Shown here piece after piece: positions 18,008 to 25,474 of a stretch of DNA of 64,000 bases; the stretch's first letter is position 1; each line of letters opens with the position of its first letter. The stretch spans positions 434,001 to 498,000 of the forward strand of contig PASP01000014.1 in assembly GCA_002712005.1 (NCBI GenBank), in the 5' to 3' direction. Below the pieces are notes generated by a model. That model made no database searches and was not told where the DNA came from. It worked only from the letters and a program-made list of their open reading frames with translations. The DNA comes from Halobacteriovoraceae bacterium. GTDB lineage: Bacteria; Bdellovibrionota; Bacteriovoracia; Bacteriovoracales; Bacteriovoracaceae. The position numbers and the translations under genes were made by a program.

Positions 18008-18769
18008 TTAAAGAAAGGCTCCTAAGTTATGAGTATTGTATACAGAATATTGGTCTGCATAGATTGAGTTGCTATGATAGGGACTCGTCTGATCGTTGGT
18101 ATCGTACATGCCATTCGATAAACTACCATTGGCATTAAATTGGGGACTCCAAGATTGATTCCTTTTTATTCCTAAGGCCATCTGATTATATAGGGCCATT
18201 CCGGCGTAATTATTTAAAGCTTGAGAGCTTAAGCTACCCGTATGATTTCCAATGATCATAGTGGCGTCACCAAAGCGAAGTGTTCCTGGCGATTGTATTG
18301 GAGTATTCATATATGAATGGCTAAGCATTTGGTTTGTATAGATTTGCTGTAAGAGTAATTGAGAAAGTATATCTTTCTCTGACATTTTTTTTAGTTCTGA
18401 CTCAATTGATTTTTCTTTATTTGGCGTTTCTAGTTTTGCCAGAACTCTTTCAACTTTTTCTTTTTCTTTTTGAAGCTTTTCAATTTCTTTGGATAGATCT
18501 TCAATTTTCTTTTTTTGAGCACAGACATTTTGAGCTTCTTCGATAATTTCTTCACTTGAAAGTTCAGTCTCTGAAGATTCAATTGAAGATACTTTTCTAT
18601 ACGAAGAAGAAGTAAGATGACCCTGATAGCTACTCAGTCTATTCGCGTTCGAATCTAGACCCTTTTCGGCCATAAAGAGAGGGGAGATCATGGCCAAAGA
18701 GGATAGAGATAAGCAGAAAATATGACTTCTTATCATTTTCTTTAGTTTTGATTGTTTGTAGTGGGCCAT
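18008..18769 (-). CDS. Secreted coiled-coil protein, paralogue of the upstream gene
   Basis: 253 residues with an N-terminal hydrophobic signal (IFCLSLSSLAMISPLFMAEKG). The middle is a long coiled coil rich in Glu/Lys starting at a conserved VCAQKKKIEDLSKEIEKLQK, and the C-terminal third is Asn/Ser/Tyr/Gln-rich and low in charge. The upstream gene has the same order (VCSQKSELESLTAKVERLLK, then a Q/N-rich tail), so the two are diverged paralogues. It lies 17 bp downstream of it, in one operon. I infer an extracellular fibre or surface role; nothing shows a function directly. Confidence 0.72.
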   Translation of the reverse strand: MAHYKQSKLKKMIRSHIFCLSLSSLAMISPLFMAEKGLDSNANRLSSYQGHLTSSSYRKVSSIESSETELSSEEIIEEAQNVCAQKKKIEDLSKEIEKLQKEKEKVERVLAKLETPNKEKSIESELKKMSEKDILSQLLLQQIYTNQMLSHSYMNTPIQSPGTLRFGDATMIIGNHTGSLSSQALNNYAGMALYNQMALGIKRNQSWSPQFNANGSLSNGMYDTNDQTSPYHSNSIYADQYSVYNTHNLGAFL

Positions 18770-18786
18770 CTTATTCGTCCTTATTA

Positions 18787-20049
18787 TTAATTGAATAATT
18801 TCTGAGCATTTACTGAAAGCCCAGGATTATTTTGTGTTGCCATATTATTGCTTTGAAGAGCATTACTTCTTGGGTAACTCGGTATCATACCTTGAGTGGA
18901 CTCACCTTGTTGCTGAATGAACGGGTTCATCATCATTGGATCGCCTTGCATATTCTGAGCTTGGCCATTTAACGGAAGGTTCATAGTTCCCTGACCTTGA
19001 TTGATAAATGATGAAGGTACAGCGTAAGTTTGATTATTATTATAAATGGGGGCGTAGGTTAATTGGCTCTTTCCACCAAAAGAGCCGAAGCCACTATTTT
19101 GATTGAGCATACTTGTTAACATTAAAAAGTTCATATCCATACCGCCCATATTTCCAAACGGAGAACTTTGACTAAGGAATGAGTAATCTGGTCCCTGGCT
19201 TGTTCCCATGAATCCTTGGGAGAAGAATTGAGATGGATTCATAAATAATGCAGGATGAAGATAGTTTGCGTATTCGCTATTTTTTAGCTTTTCTTTATCT
19301 TTCTTCTTATCATCCATTTCATCAACGACCTCTTCCTTATCTTTTAAGAGACGTTCAACCTTAGCGGTTAAAGATTCAAGCTCAGACTTCTGAGAGCATA
19401 CTCTTGATTCTAATCTTTCTAATTCAATATCTTTAGCGATAGACTTTTCTTCTAGTGTAATGATGAGAGCTTCATCTAATGTATTTTCAAAATCTACAAT
19501 ATTGAACTCATCTACTCTCTTGCGAGAGTCAGCCAGTAGCTTTTCAATTTCTTCTTTATTTTCAAGAGGGCGCGGTGGCGCTACAGGAGGTGCATCAACT
19601 CCATCTGATTCTTGAAACTCACTTTCTGCTTTATCGGCTAGGTCTTCACGGTGCTCCACTGGAACCCTGGTGATCTGATCTCTTGCAGGAAAGTTAAGTT
19701 CGGAAATGAATTGTTCTGCCTTTTGTAAACGATTCATGAGAAGATCTCTTGTTTTCGCTATCTCATCTAATTTATCTTTTTTGGCATTTCTTATAAGGTC
19801 TTTAACATCTTGTTTTTTGAGCTCTTCTACAAGCTCTTCTTTTGAACGCTTAAGTTTTAAACTAAGATTGCTAATTTCTTGGGCTTCTTCTCCTATATTC
19901 TCTAAAGAGAGCTGCTCTAATTGAGAAGCTATAGATCGTGAAGCATGGGCTTTTGATCTAACTTCTGTGAGGTGTTTTTTATAAGCGACTTGAGATGACC
20001 AACCTGAGCTTAATAGAACTGCTGCGAGTACGAGATGTCGACTTTTCAT
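18787..20049 (-). CDS. Secreted coiled-coil protein with Q/N/M-rich tail
   Basis: 420 residues from ATG 20049 behind GGAGGAAATAT. A signal peptide (MKSRHLVLAAVLLSSGWSS) leads into about 230 residues of charged coiled coil, with a short Pro-rich break (VDAPPVAPPRPLE). The C-terminal 150 residues are rich in Asn, Gln, Met, Gly and Ser (FGNMGGMDMNFLMLTSMLNQ). Such tails are seen in adhesive or prion-like surface proteins. No family recognised. It is divergent from the M4 metalloprotease gene across a 358-bp control region and carries a sigma-54-like promoter. Confidence 0.75.
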   Translation of the reverse strand: MKSRHLVLAAVLLSSGWSSQVAYKKHLTEVRSKAHASRSIASQLEQLSLENIGEEAQEISNLSLKLKRSKEELVEELKKQDVKDLIRNAKKDKLDEIAKTRDLLMNRLQKAEQFISELNFPARDQITRVPVEHREDLADKAESEFQESDGVDAPPVAPPRPLENKEEIEKLLADSRKRVDEFNIVDFENTLDEALIITLEEKSIAKDIELERLESRVCSQKSELESLTAKVERLLKDKEEVVDEMDDKKKDKEKLKNSEYANYLHPALFMNPSQFFSQGFMGTSQGPDYSFLSQSSPFGNMGGMDMNFLMLTSMLNQNSGFGSFGGKSQLTYAPIYNNNQTYAVPSSFINQGQGTMNLPLNGQAQNMQGDPMMMNPFIQQQGESTQGMIPSYPRSNALQSNNMATQNNPGLSVNAQKLFN

Positions 20050-20085
20050 ATATTTCCTCCAAAAGATGTATTGCTAATTATGTTT

Positions 20086-20101
20086 TCAAAATTAGTGCCA
20101 A
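20086..20101 (-). promoter_or_regulatory. Sigma-54-like promoter, minus strand
   Basis: On the minus strand: TTGGCAC-TAATT-TTGA, a perfect -24 element and a -12 element with GA in place of GC, at the required 10-bp GG-to-GC spacing. It ends 36 bp before ATG 20049. By the RpoN consensus TGGCAC-N5-TTGC this is one base off. Confidence 0.5.
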
Positions 20102-20320
20102 TTTAAGAGGAGGTTAAGTTGTTGAATTGGTGTAACTGCAATAGATGGGGCTGTTTAAACTTTATACACATGGTGTAAGAGTTCTCAAATTATATGAATT
20201 AATTACCTATTTATAGTTAAAGATTCATTGAAGAATTGAATACTCTTTTTACACATTTTTAAAATAAAACATTTCTCATCAGAATGAATATCTAATTATA
20301 AGTATTTAACGAAGTTAAGT
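20102..20320. other. Divergent control region, no gene
   Basis: Very AT-rich spacer between two opposed sigma-54-type promoters. It is where enhancer-binding activator sites would be expected. I see GGTGTAACTGCAATAG and GGTGTAAGAG (GGTGTAA twice at about 20129 and 20172) as possible half-sites, but no clear palindrome. Confidence 0.4.
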
Positions 20321-20336
20321 TGGCACTAGATTTGCT
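20321..20336 (+). promoter_or_regulatory. Sigma-54 promoter of the M4 protease gene
   Basis: TGGCAC-TAGAT-TTGCT is an exact match to the RpoN consensus TGGCAC-N5-TTGC(A/T), with GG (20322-20323) and GC (20334-20335) 10 bp apart. The predicted start of transcription is near 20347, about 60 bp before ATG 20408. Confidence 0.8.
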
Positions 20337-20356
20337 TCTTCATAGGACACAAACTT

Positions 20357-20380
20357 TTAGTCGTGTTCTTAGTCGTGTTC
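20357..20380 (+). repeat. 12-bp exact tandem duplication in the M4 leader
   Basis: TTAGTCGTGTTC occurs twice in a row (20357-20368 and 20369-20380), within the predicted 5' untranslated region, 10-50 bp after the presumed transcription start. Confidence 0.85.
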
Positions 20381-20407
20381 TTTGTACTCTTATATAAAGG
20401 AGAGGTT

Positions 20408-22231
20408 ATGCTTTCAAAAAAATATCTTGGTCTCGCATGTATAATGATGATGAATGTTCCAGTCTTGGCCAAGTCGCCATTGAAGTTATTTGTAGATGGT
20501 GCTCCCTCTTCTGAAGTTCAAATTGAATCACCTGTTTTGAAAATTATTAATCAAGTGAAACCTTCTGTAGGTAAGCAAAAAAGTGTAAGTGAAGCTGAAA
20601 CAATAGGGGACGAACAAATTGCGACCTTGATATCTTTTCTAAATGATAATAAGTCTCTTGTGCTTAAAAATCTAAAAAATTCTGAAGAGATTGGGAAACT
20701 ATATTTTAACCCTCAGTTTGATAAGAATAAAAAGGGAAAGGTCTTTTTAAGTAATGGTTCTGGTGCTGTAAGACTACAGCAATCTCTTTACTATCGTGAT
20801 GATTCAGGAAAGACACATCATGTTCCTTTTGAAGGTGCTGAAGTGGTGGTCTATATTAAGAAAGAAGGAGAGGATCGCTCATTTGGTAATATTACCTCTA
20901 TCAACTCTTCATTAATTAATTCAAAAAAATATGAATCGAAGGTATCTCTATTTAAAGATTTAAATGATGGTTCTTTTTCTAAATTTAAGAATTTATCGAC
21001 TTCTCAAAGAGATGAATTTCTAAAAGAAGTTTTTAGTGATGATCAAATTGTTGACCAGTGGGAGTCAGTAGCAAAGAGTATCTATCCTGATGAGAAGCTA
21101 AGAACAAAGAAGATATTCCTTGAAAGAGCAAGGCAAGACTCAGACTTTATTGTGAAGTTTCTTAAAAAGACAGGTGCTGTGGAATTAGTATTTTCCTCAA
21201 AGGATGGATTGAATTCCTTCCAGTTGGTCTATAAAGTTTCTGCTCCTTTCGCTATTCCTAAAGTTTTAAAATTAAATGTTGACCACGAAGAGTTAGGACT
21301 TTTTCACCAAGTATCTCATTTAGATAAACATGTGACTGTTAATATTTGGCGAGGATCACTTTTTAAATTAAAGAAAAGTAAGAAGCGCTCTGCTGAGTCC
21401 TCAAAGGCTAAGGACTTTGAAATTGATCGTGGGCTATTTAGACAAGAGGATTATGATCTTGCTCTTATTAATATTTCTAAAGTTGTAGAAGAATTTAAAA
21501 CAGACTTTAAATGGAATGGATTTGATAATAAGGGCTCAGCAGTTGATGCTACGGTAAGATATAAAGGCTCAAAGCTACTAGGTACAAATGTTCTACGCCA
21601 GAACGCTGCTTGGATTGGAAGTCCTTATAATCAATTTATTTTTGGTCGCGGTGGAGATGATTTAGATAATTTTCTCGAGGCTTTTGATGTTATTGGCCAT
21701 GAATATTGTCATGCAATCGTTTCTCATACGGCCAATCTAGATTATGCTGGAGAATCTGGAGCACTTAATGAGCACGTCTGTGACATTTTAGGTGTTGGGG
21801 TAGAAAGTAATATTTTAAAAAGAGGTTATGATTTTAAAATAGGTGAGGTAGTCATGCAGCAAGGAGATAAAGCCTTGAGAGATTTCTTAATCCCTCAAAA
21901 TTCAGCATCTCCTCAAGCGATTCACATGAGTCAGGTTAATGATCTTTTTGGTGACTGTGAGCCTAGTGAGGAAAATGACTCTTGTGGGGTTCATATTTCT
22001 AATGGAGTTACGAATCAAGCTATAGGTCATTCCATCAAGGCCATCGGTTGGGATAGAATGAAGGAGGTTGTTTTTGATACGGTTTCCAAGCGTCTGAGAT
22101 CGAGCTCGAACTTCTTAGACTATAGAAGACAAATCATTGCCAGCTGTATGGATAACTCTAAAATCACTGAGCGCGAGTGTAACAAAATCAAAACGTATTT
22201 TGATCGTGTTGGGGTAAAAGAAGTTCAGTAA
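20408..22231 (+). CDS. M4-family (thermolysin-like) zinc metalloprotease
   Basis: About 607 residues from ATG 20408, which follows AAAGGAGAGGTT; the longer frame from 20363 has no such site. A signal peptide (GLACIMMMNVPVLA) is followed by a long propeptide (PepSY/FTP-like, with GAEVVVYIKKEGE). The catalytic domain has HEYCH at 431-435 (HExxH) and the third zinc ligand Glu455 in GALNEH, 20 residues after His435 as in thermolysin. CGVHISNGVTNQA corresponds to thermolysin's GGVHINSGIINKA with its active-site loop. It is a secreted endoprotease with a consensus sigma-54 promoter, so it is probably switched on in a defined phase. Prey-protein digestion is a plausible but unproven role. Confidence 0.92.
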   Translation: MLSKKYLGLACIMMMNVPVLAKSPLKLFVDGAPSSEVQIESPVLKIINQVKPSVGKQKSVSEAETIGDEQIATLISFLNDNKSLVLKNLKNSEEIGKLYFNPQFDKNKKGKVFLSNGSGAVRLQQSLYYRDDSGKTHHVPFEGAEVVVYIKKEGEDRSFGNITSINSSLINSKKYESKVSLFKDLNDGSFSKFKNLSTSQRDEFLKEVFSDDQIVDQWESVAKSIYPDEKLRTKKIFLERARQDSDFIVKFLKKTGAVELVFSSKDGLNSFQLVYKVSAPFAIPKVLKLNVDHEELGLFHQVSHLDKHVTVNIWRGSLFKLKKSKKRSAESSKAKDFEIDRGLFRQEDYDLALINISKVVEEFKTDFKWNGFDNKGSAVDATVRYKGSKLLGTNVLRQNAAWIGSPYNQFIFGRGGDDLDNFLEAFDVIGHEYCHAIVSHTANLDYAGESGALNEHVCDILGVGVESNILKRGYDFKIGEVVMQQGDKALRDFLIPQNSASPQAIHMSQVNDLFGDCEPSEENDSCGVHISNGVTNQAIGHSIKAIGWDRMKEVVFDTVSKRLRSSSNFLDYRRQIIASCMDNSKITERECNKIKTYFDRVGVKEVQ

Positions 22232-22247
22232 TAATAAATAGGACGGG

Positions 22248-22484
22248 CTAAATCGACTTTCTTAAAGTAGATTTGGCCTTCTTCTTTTGATAGACCATTT
22301 CTTTTTTTTGCTTAAGCATTTGTATGGTCTCAAATACATTTCGTATCGACTTCTGTGAGATCTCACTTTTAATAAGTACTTTTTGTTTTTGGTCATTCTG
22401 ATTTCTATCAGAATTGAGTTTCAACTCTAAAGCAAAAGAATTTTGAGTCATAAATAGGAATAGAGCACTAATAATGAGCTTCAC
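22248..22484 (-). CDS. Small secreted basic protein
   Basis: 78 residues: a signal peptide (MKLIISALFLFMTQNSFA) and a short Lys/Gln/Asn-rich mature part of about 60 residues ending in KKKAKSTLRKSI. No family recognised. It is convergent with the M4 protease gene. Confidence 0.62.
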   Translation of the reverse strand: MKLIISALFLFMTQNSFALELKLNSDRNQNDQKQKVLIKSEISQKSIRNVFETIQMLKQKKEMVYQKKKAKSTLRKSI

Positions 22485-22558
22485 GTATTAAATACCTTTA
22501 ATAATTTGTTTCTACCTAGATACTTGAAATGATACGTTTTGACAATACGAGTTGGAAA

Positions 22559-22972
22559 TTAATGAGGCTCAGGTATATGCTTTCTTACTTTTTCTAAAAC
22601 TTTAGACTGGTTATCAAAATCCACAACATATTCATTTGCACCCTCTTTAATGGTAAGCAATATATCGTCGGGATCGTGGGCCCTATTGAGTACAAGAATG
22701 GGGAAGCTACTTTTATCCTTAAAAAGATTTCGCACTAAGAGCATAATTTCTCTTCCCGGCATATCTTCAGAATCTTCAACGATGATCAATCCACTATACG
22801 ACTTCTGTTTGTGATCAATAGCGTTTTCGAGAAGGCTGATAACTTGGAAGCCTGAATCTGAGACTTCAGTGGTATGTCCAACGAGTCTTAACTTAGTTGC
22901 AAGATGAGAACGACGTTGAATATTAGTATCCACGATAAGGAGGATTTTATTTTGTATCTGACTTGAGCCCAT
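22559..22972 (-). CDS. Atypical stand-alone receiver-domain protein
   Basis: 137 residues with a CheY-like pattern: KILLIVDTNIQRRSHLATKL at strand 1, GLIIVEDSEDMPGREI at strand 3, FPILVLNRA at strand 4 and GANEYVVDFDN at strand 5. Canonical phosphorylation residues look changed. The strand-1 acid pair is reduced to one Asp (VDTN), the phospho-Asp position before MP reads SED, and the strand-5 Lys is missing (YVVDF). It may therefore act without phosphorylation as a pseudo-receiver. It is divergent from the small protein upstream of the pel cluster. Confidence 0.78.
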   Translation of the reverse strand: MGSSQIQNKILLIVDTNIQRRSHLATKLRLVGHTTEVSDSGFQVISLLENAIDHKQKSYSGLIIVEDSEDMPGREIMLLVRNLFKDKSSFPILVLNRAHDPDDILLTIKEGANEYVVDFDNQSKVLEKVRKHIPEPH

Positions 22973-23044
22973 AGTCTATAGAGCATAATAGAATTTCAAA
23001 TGGCCAACAAGAAATAAATATAAGTGGTTGAAAGTAGGGAGAAA

Positions 23045-23284
23045 ATGATAAAAGTAGTTGAGCAAAATAATCAAGTTGTCGAAGAGGTTCTTATGAAGAT
23101 TAAATGGACCCATTCTTTAACTATTCTTAGCTTACTGAGCTTATCTCTTATCTATATTTCCTTTGACCCTAAGGGTTCTAGGGGCCAAGTAGCAGGTAAA
23201 GTCTCTAGAATTCCTGCTTCAACGACTCAAGATCAGAACCCTGATAATCAAAGGGGTGTTCGCTATATACTTCCTCTATGGTAA
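23045..23284 (+). CDS. Small membrane or secreted protein
   Basis: 79 residues from ATG 23045 behind AGGGAGAAA; an internal ATG at 23093 would give a 63-residue product beginning with the hydrophobic segment WTHSLTILSLLSLSLIYISF. The remainder is short, polar and Pro-containing. No family recognised. It lies 130 bp before the pel cluster and is followed by a small hairpin, so it may be transcribed separately. Confidence 0.5.
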   Translation: MIKVVEQNNQVVEEVLMKIKWTHSLTILSLLSLSLIYISFDPKGSRGQVAGKVSRIPASTTQDQNPDNQRGVRYILPLW

Positions 23285-23319
23285 AAGACAGCAATTTCAA
23301 TTAGTTATGTGTTGAATGG

Positions 23320-23336
23320 CAAAGCTTGCTGCTTTG
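23320..23336 (+). terminator. Weak hairpin after the small protein gene
   Basis: CAAAGC-ttgct-GCTTTG, followed by TTTAG. The stem is short and the U-run poor, so termination before the pel cluster is only possible. Confidence 0.35.
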
Positions 23337-23413
23337 TTTAGAGCATAGAAATCCTTTAAAATTAACACTTTAGATCACTCAGATGTCTTTATTTAAAGAA
23401 ATGGGGTTTTGCA

Positions 23414-25474
23414 GTGAGGTTAGGATTTCTATACCAGTCCATTTGGACCATAATTTTTCTCTTCACTCTAAGTGATATTCAAGCCGCTGCTATGAAGCGT
23501 GTTGTTCTTGGTTTTTGGGATTCGACTGAGTACGAATACAAAGATAGCTCTGCCAATCATATTCATCAAAACTTAGAGGTTGTTCTCAACCACTACGGAT
23601 TGAAAGTGGAGTATATTGATGTCGCTAAAGAATTACCAAAAGAGTTATTTCAAGTAGAGAAGTTAAAAAAATATAGGGGAGTTCTTTCTTGGTTTCGTGA
23701 TGATCAAATGAATGATCCTGAAAACTATCTTAAAGTTTTAAAGAATATTAGAAAGGCGAACTTACCCTTCTTGCTTATGGGTGAGTTTGGTTTTTTGATA
23801 GATTCGAGCTCCAAGGGAAAAGAGAAGAAAGAATTCGAGCCTAGCGTTGTCAATAAAGTCCTTAATGATTTTGATCTCGACTTTAAAGGCGATTATTTTG
23901 ATAATCCGATGATTTTAGAGGCAAAGAAACTAGCTTCTCCTCATTGGATAGAGTTTGAAAGAACTTTAGATAATGAATTAAAGTCGGTAAGAGTTGTCAA
24001 CAGAATGGGACCTGGTGAAACATGGTTACAAATTCAAACTCTAGGTGACAAGAGCCAGTCAGATGTAATCTTTGTAAATCCTAAAATTTCCTATGTTCAA
24101 TCGGGTTACGAAATTTTTACGAATCCAATCGATTATAAAAATCAATGGCGAGTAAATCCATTTGAAATAGTTAAGCAAACCTTTTTTAAAAATGGCCTAG
24201 AACTAGCTCCAGATATAACGACACTATATGGAAGTAGAGTTTTTTATACTCATATTGATGGAGATGGATATATCAATGTGAGCCAGGTTGATCATAAAAC
24301 TTATAGCGGGGATATTATAATTAAGGAGATTATTGACCATTATAAGCTTCCCATCATGGTAAGTGTCATAATTGCTGAAGTCTCTTCTAAGTATCTCGGA
24401 AATGCATCCATCGAAGAAAATGTTAGAGAAATGTACAAGCTCCCCTATGTTGAAGGGGGAAGCCATACCTTTACTCATCCTATGAGTTGGGATTTAAATC
24501 CTACTCTGGCAGATAAAAAGATATATTTAAAAGGCGAGGATATAAAGAATCATAAAGGTCCTATCGTTGGCTACCCTTTAAAAGATTATGTCATGAATTA
24601 TGAAACTGAGGTAGTCGGGTCTCTTAATTACATAAATGAAAACTATATGCCAAAAGGAAAGAAAGCGAAGACGTTATTATGGAGTGGCTCTTGTTCTCCT
24701 CCTGAGAAACCATTGGCCTTATTAGATAAAGAAGGCTTTCTCAACATGAATGGAGGTGATGGAAAGTTTGATGGAGTAGACGCTTCGTATACTGGACTTT
24801 CTCCACTTTATCGTATGGTAGGAGGCTATACTCAAGTTTACTCTTCGAATGCCAATGAGAACTTATACACAAATTTATGGGAGGGTCCCTATAGTGGTTT
24901 TAGAGAAGTTATTGAGGCTTTTAAGAATACCGAAAAACCAATTCGAATTAGACCCATAAATATTTATTATCACTTCTATTCAGGCGAGAGGGTTTCATCT
25001 TTAAAAGCATTGAAAGAGACTTACGATTTTTCTTTAAAACAAAAAATAAATCCTATTTTTCCTAGTCTCTATATTGAGATGGTTCATGACTGGAAAACGA
25101 TAGAAATAAACAAAGTTAATTTCGAGCATTATAAAGTTCAGACAAAAGGTAAAGTTAAGACATTTCGAATTGATGAACCTGAAAAGGTTCCAGACTATAA
25201 GAAATCTGTAAATATAATAGGGCACCAGGTAATTAACGAAAGTCTATATGTCTTTTTAGGGAAAGAAACGAATGCTGAAATTTATCTGACAAGCAAGAAG
25301 CAGACTCAACCATACATAAGTGAAGCGACCGTCCTCGTTAAAGATTTCAATAAAAAAGAAATTACAGGGGTAGCTCATTATCCAGGATATATTGAAGTGA
25401 TGAATAAGGATAAGAAGAAACGCTTTGATATATTAAAAACTGGAGAGTTTCGAATTCAATTGGAGTCGATGTGA
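23414..25474 (+). CDS. pelA: PelA-type polysaccharide deacetylase (lacks the hydrolase domain)
   Basis: 686 residues from GTG 23414. A signal peptide (QSIWTIIFLFTLSDIQA) is followed by a Rossmann-like domain (about 30-260) and a polysaccharide-deacetylase domain. The metal-site motif HIDGDG (near 279-284) and GSHTFTHP are the Asp and His motifs of PelA. CSPPEKPLALLDKEGFLNMNGGD and RPINIYYHFYSGERVSSLKAL match the PelA C-terminal region. PelA de-N-acetylates the Pel polymer in the periplasm. In Pseudomonas the same protein also carries an N-terminal glycoside hydrolase; here that domain is absent and a hydrolase-like gene lies at the end of the operon. It overlaps pelB by 4 bp (ATGTGA-type junction). 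Confidence 0.88.
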   Translation: MRLGFLYQSIWTIIFLFTLSDIQAAAMKRVVLGFWDSTEYEYKDSSANHIHQNLEVVLNHYGLKVEYIDVAKELPKELFQVEKLKKYRGVLSWFRDDQMNDPENYLKVLKNIRKANLPFLLMGEFGFLIDSSSKGKEKKEFEPSVVNKVLNDFDLDFKGDYFDNPMILEAKKLASPHWIEFERTLDNELKSVRVVNRMGPGETWLQIQTLGDKSQSDVIFVNPKISYVQSGYEIFTNPIDYKNQWRVNPFEIVKQTFFKNGLELAPDITTLYGSRVFYTHIDGDGYINVSQVDHKTYSGDIIIKEIIDHYKLPIMVSVIIAEVSSKYLGNASIEENVREMYKLPYVEGGSHTFTHPMSWDLNPTLADKKIYLKGEDIKNHKGPIVGYPLKDYVMNYETEVVGSLNYINENYMPKGKKAKTLLWSGSCSPPEKPLALLDKEGFLNMNGGDGKFDGVDASYTGLSPLYRMVGGYTQVYSSNANENLYTNLWEGPYSGFREVIEAFKNTEKPIRIRPINIYYHFYSGERVSSLKALKETYDFSLKQKINPIFPSLYIEMVHDWKTIEINKVNFEHYKVQTKGKVKTFRIDEPEKVPDYKKSVNIIGHQVINESLYVFLGKETNAEIYLTSKKQTQPYISEATVLVKDFNKKEITGVAHYPGYIEVMNKDKKKRFDILKTGEFRIQLESM

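Noticed and set aside
23317-23334. TGGCAAAGCTTGC before pelA as a sigma-54 promoter
   Set aside because: The GG and GC are 8 bp apart, not 10, and -24 is weak; the sequence is better seen as a small hairpin.
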